DNA from: JALOOX01 sp964557955
GTDB taxonomy: Bacteria; Desulfobacterota; Syntrophobacteria; Syntrophobacterales; Syntrophobacteraceae
Length of the DNA: 64,000 nucleotides
Assembly (NCBI GenBank): GCA_964557955.1
Contig: CAZLCS010000014.1
Location: 47,823 to 111,822, forward strand
Direction of reading: 5' to 3'
This document shows, one piece after another, positions 33,938 through 42,731 of this stretch (position 1 is its first letter; each line of letters opens with the position of its first letter). The translations under genes and the position numbers were made by a program. The notes beneath the pieces were generated by a model. That model ran no database searches, was not told where the DNA came from, and saw only the letters and a list, made by a program, of their open reading frames with translations.

Positions 33938-34127
33938 GAATGATCCTTGCGGGGGACATGCACCTCGTTCTCCTCGGAGCGGCTCGATCTGGGGACCACC
34001 CGGGCCGAAGCCTTTGCTCTTCCCCTCGGGAGATCACTTGAAGAGGCTGAATAAGGGGTGTGCGGGTCCCAAGGTGACTGGAAAAGCCGCTCGATGCGAT
34101 TCGAAGGACGGTCGGCATCCGTTTTTT
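33938..34127 (+). ncRNA. Candidate rod-shaped structured RNA (6S-like in form)
   Basis: No credible protein is encoded in this 190-base stretch, yet it holds nested complementary segments: GAGCGGCT (33977-33984) with AGCCGCTC (34085-34092), GGGACC (33992-33997) with GGTCCC (34065-34070), and CTCTTC (34017-34022) with GAAGAG (34040-34045). Together they give a long rod with an asymmetric internal bubble (33985-33991 opposite 34071-34084). A TATAAG box lies at 33926-33931, and AAGGACGG/CCGTTTTTT (34104-34127) makes a terminator-like end. Length and shape recall 6S RNA, but I see no diagnostic sequence match, and the opposite strand would fold similarly. Confidence 0.33.
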
Positions 34128-34262
34128 GAAGGTGAACGCGGCTCCCAGGCTGCTCAGACGGGTGGCCCGAATGACCACGGGCAAGAGCTTTTCCGACCGA
34201 GCGCACATAAGTGGAACCGGGAAAGGTCCGTAACCGCGCCCGAAGCCTCTGCAGCCCGGAGA

Positions 34263-35033
34263 TCAAAAACCCATGCGGCTCCATATACTGGGTTTGGCCT
34301 CTCCTTTGCTCAACTCCCGCTCGGACACTTCCAGCATTTCACGCACAGACTGCTCATACCCCAGCTCCCTCACGGCGTCGGGATAGGCATTGCCGATCCG
34401 CTCCAGTCTGTCTTTGGCGGACCGGTAGCGGTTTTGTCTAAAGTAGAACTCGCCGACGTAAAACTCATGGGCCACCAACCGCTTCTGGCACTCGAACATT
34501 TGTTGCTGAGCTTTTCTGGCGTACTGCGTCTCCGGGAAGGCCTGCATCACCCGTTGAAATGCTTCCATGGCCTGCCGAGTTTCACCCTGATCGCGATCGA
34601 TCGTAGTGAAGTTGAGGAAATGGCTCATGCCAATCTGATAGAGCACATATGGGATGACTTCGTTGCGGGGATGGAGTCTGGCAAACTCTTCATACGCAAG
34701 GGCCGCTTCGCCGTATTCCCGCTTCTGAAAATGTGCGTCACCGAGCTTCAGCTCAGCCAGAATGGCGTACTTGCTGTACGGGTATTGCTCCTTGATCTTT
34801 CTGAAGGCCTTAAGGGCTTTATCGTAATCCTTTTCCCGCATCTTCTCCATACCCTCAATCGCCAACTGCTCGGCATTCTGGTCGATGGTCGACGAACCCT
34901 GGCCAAACAAATTGCCGAAGTAATACTGTGTGAGGTCGGTTCCACATCCCGACGCCGCACAGGAGCAGAAGATAAGGAGAGCGATCATGGAAAGGCGGCT
35001 CATGAAGCTGAATGGTTTTTGGTGCGTTGGCAT
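34263..35033 (-). CDS. bamD: Outer membrane assembly lipoprotein BamD
   Basis: TPR lipoprotein of the BAM complex that inserts beta-barrel proteins in the outer membrane. The 256-residue protein has a signal peptide with lipobox ASGC (Cys near residue 30) and five TPR-like repeats, beginning with AEQLAIEGMEKMREKDYDKAL and including YPYSKYA. Length matches the family. The Asp after Cys rule for inner-membrane retention does not apply (Gly follows), consistent with outer-membrane sorting. It stands alone between the candidate RNA and trxA, all on the minus strand. Confidence 0.93.
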   Translation of the reverse strand: MPTHQKPFSFMSRLSMIALLIFCSCAASGCGTDLTQYYFGNLFGQGSSTIDQNAEQLAIEGMEKMREKDYDKALKAFRKIKEQYPYSKYAILAELKLGDAHFQKREYGEAALAYEEFARLHPRNEVIPYVLYQIGMSHFLNFTTIDRDQGETRQAMEAFQRVMQAFPETQYARKAQQQMFECQKRLVAHEFYVGEFYFRQNRYRSAKDRLERIGNAYPDAVRELGYEQSVREMLEVSERELSKGEAKPSIWSRMGF

Positions 35034-35595
35034 CAGTCGTACCTATCCTTGAACAGGGGCTCAATGGAAATGGCTTGGGGAGCAATGCGCTTCTTCCACA
35101 ACGGCACCTAATAACATTCTCGAAACCCCGAAGATCTGGAGCTCGATGATTCGGTGCCGGCAACCCTCCCCACCTGCCGCGACACGCAAATTACATCCTC
35201 CAATTCGCTCCAAGTCAAGAAAAAGTCTACATATGCACTCCGGAAGGCCGTAAAGAGCGGATTCATAGGCAGGTTGCCGGGGATCATTCCTCACCCGGCG
35301 TGCCGATCGACCACAATGCCTTCCTCCACGGGGGTAACCCCCCGGTAGAAGAAAATTCCCCATTACCCGCTGTGTTAAAGATGGCCGGGCGCCCGAAATG
35401 ATTCGTGCATACCGTGCGTGATCGCGAGAAGGCCCGCCCCATCGAGGGCAGGCTTCTCACTGCAAGAAGCGGTCACCAGGGGGGTGGATTTCCCTCTTTG
35501 GGTCGAACTTCAGAGGCAGCTCAACAGAGAGGGCGGCAATGGGAGCTCTTCATTTCTGGGCACTGCCTGAACCGTATGGGTTCAACGAGGACCGA
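35034..35595. other. Intergenic region with one long hairpin
   Basis: About 560 bases between trxA and bamD without a supported gene. A long imperfect hairpin at 35426-35458 (GAGAAG with CTTCTC, plus an inner GC-rich stem around ATCGA) may end the trxA transcript, but no T-run follows on either strand. Confidence 0.4.
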
Positions 35596-35925
35596 TCAAA
35601 TCATGGCCTTGTCGACGGCTGCCGCAATCTGCGATTTGGCCACTGCGCCCGTGATCTGCTCGCTCACATTGCCGCCCTTGAAAATGATCAAGGTCGGAAT
35701 AGCGCGGATTCCGTAACGGGAGGGAGTCTTGGGATTGTCATCCACGTTGCATTTGGCCACTTTCAGCTTTTCGGCATATTCATTTGCCAGCTCATCCACG
35801 ACAGGGGCGATGGCGCGACACGGACCGCACCAGGGAGCCCAAAAGTCGACGAGGACCGGTACATCAGACTGCAGTACCTCTTGCTCGAATGTGCTATCGC
35901 TGATCTCGATGATTTTCCCTGCCAT
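35596..35925 (-). CDS. trxA: Thioredoxin
   Basis: Cytosolic disulfide reductase of 109 residues with the canonical active site WCGPC (C33, C36), Asp27 in VLVDFWAPW and the cis-Pro loop IRAIPTLI. ATG 35925 has GAGGAG eight bases upstream; the TTG three bases earlier is not needed. It has its own strong promoter and no same-strand partner (a thioredoxin reductase is not in the window). It could supply electrons to ribonucleotide reductase, or to periplasmic thiol relays. Confidence 0.97.
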   Translation of the reverse strand: MAGKIIEISDSTFEQEVLQSDVPVLVDFWAPWCGPCRAIAPVVDELANEYAEKLKVAKCNVDDNPKTPSRYGIRAIPTLIIFKGGNVSEQITGAVAKSQIAAAVDKAMI

Positions 35926-36019
35926 CAATTGGTCTCCTCATTCTCTGGTGATCCGGTGATGCGCCTCCACTGGGACGGTTCACAACATATTGAAGTGTTG
36001 CCCAGATAATTGAGCTGCC

Positions 36020-36049
36020 AATATAAGGCACGAGTTTTTGTATTGTCAA
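36020..36049 (-). promoter_or_regulatory. Sigma-70-type promoter for trxA
   Basis: On the minus strand a perfect TTGACA (36049-36044) is followed after 18 bases by TATATT (36025-36020). The predicted start near 36013 gives a leader of about 90 bases. The segment is markedly A/T-rich compared with its surroundings. Confidence 0.65.
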
Positions 36050-36143
36050 TTGTCCATTCACCTTTTGCCATGCTGTCGCTCCGATGTCTGCTTTCCATTC
36101 ATGCCTCGTGGGCTGCTGTACTCAGTGGCGATGCAGCTGACGA

Positions 36144-37460
36144 TCACGACCCATCGTGTCTGAAGCCGGGAGAGCCTTCCATGGATCGGGCCAATCGTCG
36201 CCCCTCTGTCTCATCGACAAAAAGGAGCAGGAATGCGCCCGACAGGAAGAGGACTACGACGGCCAGAATCGAGTGCCTGGGGCTGCCGGTCAGAACACTC
36301 GTCCAGCCCATGAGGAGAGGGCCGATGACAGCTGCGAATTTTCCGAGCATGTTGTAAAAACCGAAGAACTCAGCAGCCTTGTCCTTGGGAATGATGCGAG
36401 CGTAGAGCGATCTGCTGAGGGACTGCACCCCTCCCTGGACAAGCCCGATGATGCCGGCCAGGACATAGAACTCCATTTCTTCAGTAATGAAATATCCATA
36501 GACCGTCGCTCCCACGTAAGCGCCGATCCCGATGAAGATACAGGCTTTAGGACCCCACCTGCGACCCAGCACACCGAAGGCGATCGCCGAAGGAAATCCG
36601 ATAAACTGAGTCAGGAGGAGAGCTGTAAGGAGACTCTTGGAAGAGAATCCGAGGGAGAGTCCATAGTCCACGGCCATTCTGATGATGGTGTCCACACCGT
36701 CGATATAGAGCCAGTAGCTCGCCAGAAAGAGCATCACCACACGAAGCTTCTTCACCTCTGAAAAGGTGGATCTGAGCTGCTGAAACCCAAGAATGACGGT
36801 CACTTTAAGACCCGAGGAGGTTCGCCCTGGAGGCTCACTCACGAAAAGGAAAAGTGGAATTGAAAACATGGCCCACCAGAGGGAGACACTGACAAAAGAC
36901 AACCGAACCGCCTGTGCCGATCCACTCAAGGCAAAAGTCGCAGGCCAGAGGGTCATGATCACATTGAACGCGAAAAGAAGGCCCCCGCCCAGGTAGCCCA
37001 GGGAAAAACCGAGCGCTGAAATGAAGTCTACCCGATCTTCATCCGCAACGCTCACCAGTAATGAATCGTAGAAGATGTTGCCGCCCGCAAAGCCGAGTGC
37101 AGCCAGAACATATAAGGAGCCGGCCAGAACCCAGTCCCCCTTGCTGACCCAGTATAGGCTGCCCGTGCAGAGAATACCGAGAGAGGCAAAAACAAAAAGA
37201 CTCTTCTTCTTGGCCCCACCCGTATCGGCGATGGCTCCCAGCAGCGGGGCCAGAATCACGAGAAAGAGGCTGGCCAGGGAATTGGCGGTGCCCAACTTCA
37301 GGGTGCTGAGCGACGCATCGCTTCCAGCACTCCAGAATTCCTTGAAGAAGACCGGAAAGAAACCTGCCATCACAGTGGTGGCGAATGCAGAGTTGGCCCA
37401 ATCATAAAAAGACCATGCTATCATAGCCCTTCGGGTCTGGTTCAATCCGCTGCTCTTCAA
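36144..37460 (-). CDS. MFS transporter, UMF1 (Atg22-like) family
   Basis: Inner-membrane transporter of 438 residues with twelve predicted helices. The opening MIAWSFYDWANSAFATTV is the hallmark of the UMF1/Atg22-like family, and the loop after helix 2 reads GAIADTGGAKKK in the place of the MFS motif A. Two halves of six helices are separated by a longer cytoplasmic loop near 190-230. Substrates in bacteria are undefined; relatives in fungi export amino acids from the vacuole. It is a lone gene with trxA downstream. Confidence 0.9.
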   Translation of the reverse strand: MKSSGLNQTRRAMIAWSFYDWANSAFATTVMAGFFPVFFKEFWSAGSDASLSTLKLGTANSLASLFLVILAPLLGAIADTGGAKKKSLFVFASLGILCTGSLYWVSKGDWVLAGSLYVLAALGFAGGNIFYDSLLVSVADEDRVDFISALGFSLGYLGGGLLFAFNVIMTLWPATFALSGSAQAVRLSFVSVSLWWAMFSIPLFLFVSEPPGRTSSGLKVTVILGFQQLRSTFSEVKKLRVVMLFLASYWLYIDGVDTIIRMAVDYGLSLGFSSKSLLTALLLTQFIGFPSAIAFGVLGRRWGPKACIFIGIGAYVGATVYGYFITEEMEFYVLAGIIGLVQGGVQSLSRSLYARIIPKDKAAEFFGFYNMLGKFAAVIGPLLMGWTSVLTGSPRHSILAVVVLFLSGAFLLLFVDETEGRRLARSMEGSPGFRHDGS

Positions 37461-38382
37461 GATAATGCGATCCCCCGTGGTCCGGCAGTTAGCCGCTTCC
37501 CCCCCCGACCTGTGCGTAACGGTTCAAGAAACACCCAATCGAGCTGCAGGTCAAGTCTCCGATAGATCGGGCAAAACCTCAGGAGCATTCCTGCGGCGGA
37601 ACGGAGACCGCCAGGAGCCTGTCAGACTGGCTTCTGAGGCAGAAGTCTCCCGCCTTCAGATCAATTCCGTCCAGGAAGCCAGTCCTTGGAATCGGCAGGC
37701 TCAGCAATTTGTTTCCTGTTGTCGCATTCTCAGAAATGGGGAAAGGAGTGAGAACTATGTGAAAAAGAGAATTTTCAGTTACAAAATCGGGAAATTGACG
37801 TATGCTGATGTTCGCAGTCATATTGACTGCCGGACGTTCGAGCAGGCTTGTGCAAATTTGCGGTCTCGATTTTTAATCCTTGACAAGCCTGCAAGAGCTT
37901 GCTAGTTGGGAACCTCGAGAAATAAATCACTCAAAGAACCGCCCATACATTTCCCCGAGAGATGATTCAACTCCCGGGGCACTTCATACATGAAGCGAAA
38001 GTACCGGCGAGCACACCGGTTGAACATACAGACTGGCCTTTGGCGTGATAACAATCACAAACCTGCGCGGGGGCGGCTCTAAGGTCAGAGGACCCCGTGC
38101 AATGATTTGCAGCCCAGCCATCGCGATGACGAAAGGGAGGCAGTCGAGCCGGCAGGTATTGCCGGGATGTAACCCTGCAGCGGGGCAGCGGCCAGGCTGA
38201 GAGTCGGTATGAGTCTTGACCCCCATGGCAGTCGCTCGAGAGGGTGATGCCTCGCAAGGTGTGGCTGCGAGGCGGGAATGGTGGTGTCTTGTCGAACTGA
38301 GGCGGCTGAGTCTTTTGTTAAGGAGTCGAGGTTTCAAGGCTTGGGTTCACCAAAATAAATATTTGAGAAGTGGATATATGCG
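37461..38382. other. Long intergenic region upstream of the nuo operon
   Basis: About 920 bases between the divergent MFS gene and nuoA. No ORF is convincing. It holds several inverted repeats: GCAGGCTTGT/ACAAGCCTGC (37842-37892), GCAAATTTGC (37852-37861), GCAAGAGCTTGC (37891-37902) and GCCTCGCA/TGCGAGGC (38249-38273), plus TTGACA at 37880-37885. A minus-strand ORF of 117 codons (37984-38337) has odd composition and is not called. Confidence 0.5.
37842..37908 (+). promoter_or_regulatory. Putative nuo control region: overlapping inverted repeats with a -35-like box
   Basis: A 10-base perfect inverted repeat (37842-37851 with 37883-37892) encloses the palindrome GCAAATTTGC, and its right arm overlaps a second palindrome GCAAGAGCTTGC (37891-37902). 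A consensus TTGACA at 37880-37885 sits across the right arm; the -10 (TAGTTG, 17 bases on) is poor, so an activator may be needed. The two hairpins exclude each other. Confidence 0.33.
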
Positions 38383-38736
38383 ATGAGTGAATACATTCCG
38401 GTCCTATTAATGCTTTTCCTGGCTGCTGCAACGGCAGGAGGGATGCTGGTTGCGACCAGCTTCATCGGTCCTAAAAAGGTATTTGCGGACAAGATGGAGC
38501 CCTTTGAATGCGGGGAGAGCCCGATAGTATCCCCAAAACTGAGGTTCTCCGTTAAGTTCTATTTGGTGGCGCTCTTTTTCGTCATCTTTGATGTGGAAGT
38601 TGTTTTCGTATATCCATGGGCCGTACTTTTCAGTGAGCTTGGTTTGTTTGGTTTTATCGAGATGATGATTTTTCTGACCATATTGGCAATAGGTTTGGTT
38701 TATGTGTGGAGAAGGGGTGCGTTGGAATGGGACTAA
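38383..38736 (+). CDS. nuoA: NADH-quinone oxidoreductase subunit A
   Basis: Membrane subunit of complex I near the quinone site. The 117-residue protein has three hydrophobic helices and the conserved loop PFECGES after helix 1, including the Cys seen to change exposure in the active/deactive transition. First gene of a 14-gene operon; it overlaps nuoB by ten bases from the preferred nuoB start. A long untranslated or intergenic region precedes it. Confidence 0.95.
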   Translation: MSEYIPVLLMLFLAAATAGGMLVATSFIGPKKVFADKMEPFECGESPIVSPKLRFSVKFYLVALFFVIFDVEVVFVYPWAVLFSELGLFGFIEMMIFLTILAIGLVYVWRRGALEWD

Positions 38737-39296
38737 AGAATATTCAGTATGGTGCCTCTCAGGAGCTCACGCAGAACCTGCCCGATTCAGAAGACCCGGA
38801 GCGCCTGCTGGGCGGCAGCGTCCTGTTGACGAGGCTGGAGTCTGTCGTAAACTGGGCAAGGAAGTATTCCTTCTTTTTGTACCCATTCGTCACGGCCTGT
38901 TGCGGAATGGAGTTCATGTCGGTGGCCGGCCCGAAGTATGACCTGGACAGGTTCGGTGCCGCTCTGCCGCGATTCTCACCCAGGCAGGCCGACCTGATGA
39001 TGGTCGTTGGGACCATCAGCCACAAGCAGGCCCCTATTCTGGTCAAAGTCTACAACCAGATGACGGAGCCCAAGTGGGTGTTTGCCTTTGGCGTCTGCGC
39101 GGTCTCGGGTGGGTTTTATGACAATTACGCGACCGTCCAGGGCATCGATACGCTCGTTCCGGTGGATGTGTACGTCCCCGGCTGTCCGCCAAGACCTGAA
39201 ATGGTGATCGATGGGTTGCTGAAGCTCCAGCAAAAGGTCGCGAAAGAAAAATGGTCGGATTGGCCGAGAGGGGCCGCTCCGGTGAGTGTGTGTTGA
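38727..39296 (+). CDS. nuoB: NADH-quinone oxidoreductase subunit B
   Basis: Carries the terminal [4Fe-4S] cluster N2 that passes electrons to quinone. All four ligands are present: the tandem Cys in TACCGMEF, one in the GVCAVSGG block and the last in VPGCPPRPE. From ATG 38727 the protein has 189 residues; a GTG seven codons earlier is possible, but GAAGGGG precedes the ATG at normal distance. It lies between nuoA and nuoC as in the standard order. Confidence 0.96.
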   Translation: MGLKNIQYGASQELTQNLPDSEDPERLLGGSVLLTRLESVVNWARKYSFFLYPFVTACCGMEFMSVAGPKYDLDRFGAALPRFSPRQADLMMVVGTISHKQAPILVKVYNQMTEPKWVFAFGVCAVSGGFYDNYATVQGIDTLVPVDVYVPGCPPRPEMVIDGLLKLQQKVAKEKWSDWPRGAAPVSVC

Positions 39297-39339
39297 TCGT
39301 CAGGAAATATTCTGTGAACCTTATAAGAAGTGTCCGTTT

Positions 39340-39822
39340 ATGAATGCAAGCGTGACTCTGAGCAGACTGGCCGAGCGGTTTCCAAGCTCGATCCTCGAAA
39401 CCCATTCCCATAGGGGAGATGATACAGCGGTTGTGAAGCGTGAGGACATCCGCGCCATATGCGCTTTCCTGAGGGAAGATGAAGGGCTTCTCTACAATTT
39501 CATGATGGATTTGACGGCGGTGGATTATCTGGGTCAGGAACCGCGGTTTGAAGTGGTCTACCATCTGTACTCTCTCAAGTACAACCGGCGCGTGCGCATC
39601 AAAGCGAGGGTTCCGGAGTCCGACTGCACCATCGATTCTGTTGTTGCCGTGTGGCCCTGCGCCAACTGGTTCGAACGGGAAGTCTATGATTTGTATGGGG
39701 TATCCTTCAACGACCATCCTGAAATGAGGAGGATCCTTCTGTATGAGGGGTTTGAAGGGCATCCCCTGAGGAAAGATTATCCGATCAAGAAGCGACAGCC
39801 CCTGATCGGGCCCATCAACTAA
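39340..39822 (+). CDS. nuoC: NADH-quinone oxidoreductase subunit C
   Basis: Peripheral-arm subunit (30 kDa family) of 160 residues, separate from NuoD rather than fused. Signature segments are LTAVDYLG, the FEVVYHLYSL strand, VAVWPCANWFEREVYDLYG and the LRKDYP end. ATG 39340 is chosen; the GTG at 39286 that overlaps nuoB would add an 18-residue tail with no family similarity. Confidence 0.94.
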   Translation: MNASVTLSRLAERFPSSILETHSHRGDDTAVVKREDIRAICAFLREDEGLLYNFMMDLTAVDYLGQEPRFEVVYHLYSLKYNRRVRIKARVPESDCTIDSVVAVWPCANWFEREVYDLYGVSFNDHPEMRRILLYEGFEGHPLRKDYPIKKRQPLIGPIN

Positions 39823-39847
39823 CACTTCAATAGTCAATGTTTGAGTC

Positions 39848-41038
39848 ATGCCTGACATAGAAAAAGATCTTCATACCGAGCACATGGTGATCAACATGGG
39901 TCCGTCACATCCCGTGACCCATGGAACGGTCAAATTCCTGGTAACCCTCGATGGAGAGACCATCGTCGACCTGAAAGTGGATATCGGCTACCTCCACCGA
40001 GGGTTCGAGAAGATGTGTGAGAACGGCACCTGGCAACAGGTGATTCCGTATACCGATCGGCTCAATTACGTCTCTCCGCTCATCAACAACGTGGGTTATG
40101 CCCTGGCGGTGGAAAAGCTCATCGGAATCGATGTCCCGGAAAGATGCAAATACGTCCGGGTGATTGCTTGTGAGCTTTCACGGATCGCCGACCACCTGAC
40201 CAACGTGGCGGCTGGTGGTCTGGAGCTGGGGGCCTTCACGGCATTCCTCTACTTTGTTGAGGCCCGCGAGCTGGTCTGGGACCTCATCGAAATGCTCTGT
40301 GGGGCGCGCGTCACCGCCAATTATGTGCGGATTGGCGGACTGAAAAACGACCTTCCTGAAGGGTTCGGAGAAAAAACGAGGGATGTTTTCAAGAGGGTCC
40401 GGGTTCTCTGGAGGGATGTCGATCAGCTGTTGACTAAGAATCGCGTCTTCATAGACCGGGTTCGCGATGTGGCGGTCCTGCCGGCGGAGGAGGCGATCGC
40501 CCTGGGATTCACGGGTCCCTGCCTGCGGGCGTGCGGCGTGCCTTACGACGTCCGGAAGGCTCAGCCGTACCTCGTTTATGACCGGATGGATTTTGAGGTT
40601 CCCATCGGGGAGACGGGTGACAATTTCGACAAGTACCTGGTGCGAATGGAGGAAATTCTTCAGAGCATGCGGATCGTTGAGCAGGCGCTGGATCAGCTCC
40701 CCTCCGGACCTATCAACATCGATATGCCCCAGTATAGATGGCAGTCCAAGGACGATATCGGGTCGCGCATCGATTCGTTGATCTTCCATTTCAAGACGGT
40801 CATCGACGGCATCAAACCGCCTCCTGGCGAGGTGTACCTTGCCGTGGAAGGGGGGAACGGTGAGCTTGGATTCTACCTGGTGAGCGATGGAACGGGGAAG
40901 CCTTACAAGTGCAGGGTGAGACCCCCGTGTTTTCCTCTCACCGCAGCAATGTCCCGGATGATGAAGGGGAGGCTCATCGCCGATATCGTCCCCACATTCG
41001 ACATGATCAACATGATCGGCGGAGAATGCGATAGATAG
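39848..41038 (+). CDS. nuoD: NADH-quinone oxidoreductase subunit D
   Basis: Forms the quinone-binding chamber with NuoB; evolutionarily related to the [NiFe]-hydrogenase large subunit but without its nickel ligands. The 396-residue protein has NMGPSHPVTHGTVKF (quinone-site His loop), GYLHRGFEK, the DRLNYVSP block and an intact C-terminus ending GECDR. Length and ends match normal NuoD, so electrons are expected to go to quinone and not to protons. Confidence 0.96.
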   Translation: MPDIEKDLHTEHMVINMGPSHPVTHGTVKFLVTLDGETIVDLKVDIGYLHRGFEKMCENGTWQQVIPYTDRLNYVSPLINNVGYALAVEKLIGIDVPERCKYVRVIACELSRIADHLTNVAAGGLELGAFTAFLYFVEARELVWDLIEMLCGARVTANYVRIGGLKNDLPEGFGEKTRDVFKRVRVLWRDVDQLLTKNRVFIDRVRDVAVLPAEEAIALGFTGPCLRACGVPYDVRKAQPYLVYDRMDFEVPIGETGDNFDKYLVRMEEILQSMRIVEQALDQLPSGPINIDMPQYRWQSKDDIGSRIDSLIFHFKTVIDGIKPPPGEVYLAVEGGNGELGFYLVSDGTGKPYKCRVRPPCFPLTAAMSRMMKGRLIADIVPTFDMINMIGGECDR

Positions 41039-41040
41039 CC

Positions 41041-42111
41041 ATGATTGCAGATCTGATCGAGTCCCTAGCCAAGATAATTTTTATATTCACCATCAATATC
41101 GGCTTCTTTGCGCCGGTGCTGGGATGGGTCGAGAGAAAGCAAAGCGCCGTGATGCAGGACAGGATCGGTGCGAACCGGGCGGACATACTCGGATTCACCG
41201 TGATCGGGCTTTTTCACTCGCTGGCCGACGCCGTCAAGGTTCTGACGAAGGAAGACTTTATTCCCGCAGGTGCCAACAAGTTTTTCCACACGATGGCGCC
41301 GTTCATCAGCCTGGTGCCGGCCATTGCCGCATTCAGCGTCATTCCTTTCGGCGGGAAGTACACGGTTTTCGGTCATGAGGTCAATCTGGTCATTGCCGAT
41401 CTCGACGTCGGCATCCTTTTTGTCTTTGCGCTCGCCTCACTCGCCACGTTCGGGGTGGTTCTCGGAGGCTGGTCCTCGCGCAGCAACTGGTCGCTTCTGG
41501 GTGGTTTGCGCGCATCGGCTCAGATGCTTTCCTACGAAGTTGCCATGGGGCTCACCATTATCGGCATCATCATGGTTTTTGGCACCCTCAAGCTCACCGA
41601 GATCGGTGCCGCGCAGGAAAACTTCTTCCGATGGGGCATTTTCCTGCAGCCTGTGGGCTTTATCATGTTTTTGACGTGCGCCATTGCAGAGAACAAGAGG
41701 GTGCCCTTTGACATTCCCGAGGCCGAGTCCGAGCTCGTGGCGGGCTATTTCACCGAATACAGCGGCCTCAAATTCGTCATGTTCTGGATGGGTGAGTTCC
41801 TGGAAATCGTGACCATCAGCGGGATTGTGACGACGCTGTTTTTCGGTGCCTGGCACCTTCCCTTCGTCACGGACCGGATGTTGCTGGATTTCTTCCAGTT
41901 TGCAGGTCCAAACGGGGCTGCTATCCTTGCCATGCTGGTGAACATTGCGACGTTCTTCGGCAAGATCATATTCTTCATATGGCTCCAAATGTCTATTCGG
42001 TGGACGCTCCCTCGCTTCCGTTATGACCAGATCATGCGGCTTTGCTGGAAGATGATTCTGCCGATTTCACTCATCAACATTTTAGTCACCGGACTGGTTC
42101 TCTTGATATGA
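41041..42111 (+). CDS. nuoH: NADH-quinone oxidoreductase subunit H
   Basis: Membrane subunit that links the quinone chamber to the proton channels. The 356-residue protein has eight or nine helices with the conserved loops GWVERKQSAVMQDRIGANRAD, KEDFIPAGA, the acidic E-channel segment PFDIPEAESELVAGYFTEYSG, and the C-terminal LPRFRYDQIM. It begins 2 bases after nuoD and overlaps the nuoI start by four bases. Confidence 0.96.
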   Translation: MIADLIESLAKIIFIFTINIGFFAPVLGWVERKQSAVMQDRIGANRADILGFTVIGLFHSLADAVKVLTKEDFIPAGANKFFHTMAPFISLVPAIAAFSVIPFGGKYTVFGHEVNLVIADLDVGILFVFALASLATFGVVLGGWSSRSNWSLLGGLRASAQMLSYEVAMGLTIIGIIMVFGTLKLTEIGAAQENFFRWGIFLQPVGFIMFLTCAIAENKRVPFDIPEAESELVAGYFTEYSGLKFVMFWMGEFLEIVTISGIVTTLFFGAWHLPFVTDRMLLDFFQFAGPNGAAILAMLVNIATFFGKIIFFIWLQMSIRWTLPRFRYDQIMRLCWKMILPISLINILVTGLVLLI

Positions 42112-42731
42112 ATACCATGACCAACCTCGATCCAGCCAGATACCACCCGACAGTAGGCGTCCCCGTCGATGTCCTGAAGCCCAAGAAGGTGAGAAAGGAG
42201 ATGGAGCTCACCTTGTGGGAGAAGGTTTACGTCTTCGAGGTCCTTCGGGGACTGTATGTCACCACGAGGCACTTCGTCTCCAATATGATCGGGTTTGTGG
42301 TTCCTCCCAAGGGAAAGAAGCGGAGTGTGTTCACCGTCTATTATCCGGAGGAGAGAGTGGAGCTTCCCGCTGCCTACCGCGGGAGGCCTGTTCTCGTGAT
42401 GCGGAAAGACGGGACGGAAAAATGTGTCGCCTGCGGCCTTTGTGAGAAGATCTGCCCTGCTTCCGCCATATCGATCGTGGCCGGAGAGAGGGAAGATCTG
42501 GACAGATATCCCGTGAGCTACACGCTCGATATGTCGCGGTGCGTGTACTGCGGCTATTGTGAGGAAGTCTGCCCGAAAGAGGCCATCGTCATGAGCTCCG
42601 AATACGAAGGCCTGGCGGAACGGGACAGGGAGAACCTGCGCTATTCCAAAGACAGGCTGCTGAGGTCCGAGGAGAGTGTGAAGGGTCGGATCGAGTACAT
42701 CAGGAGGATTTACTCCAAATGGAACTATTGA
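42108..42731 (+). CDS. nuoI: NADH-quinone oxidoreductase subunit I
   Basis: Peripheral-arm ferredoxin-like subunit with two [4Fe-4S] clusters (N6a, N6b). Both binding motifs are complete: CVACGLCEKICP and CVYCGYCEEVCP. ATG 42108 overlaps the nuoH stop in ATGA, which indicates translational coupling, and gives 207 residues; the longer frame from 42042 runs inside nuoH and is rejected. As in normal complex I, it would take electrons from the catalytic subunit that here may be FdhA. Confidence 0.95.
   Translation: MNTMTNLDPARYHPTVGVPVDVLKPKKVRKEMELTLWEKVYVFEVLRGLYVTTRHFVSNMIGFVVPPKGKKRSVFTVYYPEERVELPAAYRGRPVLVMRKDGTEKCVACGLCEKICPASAISIVAGEREDLDRYPVSYTLDMSRCVYCGYCEEVCPKEAIVMSSEYEGLAERDRENLRYSKDRLLRSEESVKGRIEYIRRIYSKWNY

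Noticed and set aside
33879..34208. 109-codon minus-strand ORF upstream of rho
   Set aside because: Arg/Ser/Pro-rich with no family features; the stretch is better explained by nested complementary segments.
35426..35458. Calling this hairpin an intrinsic terminator of trxA
   Set aside because: No T-run follows on the minus (or plus) strand; only a hairpin can be claimed.
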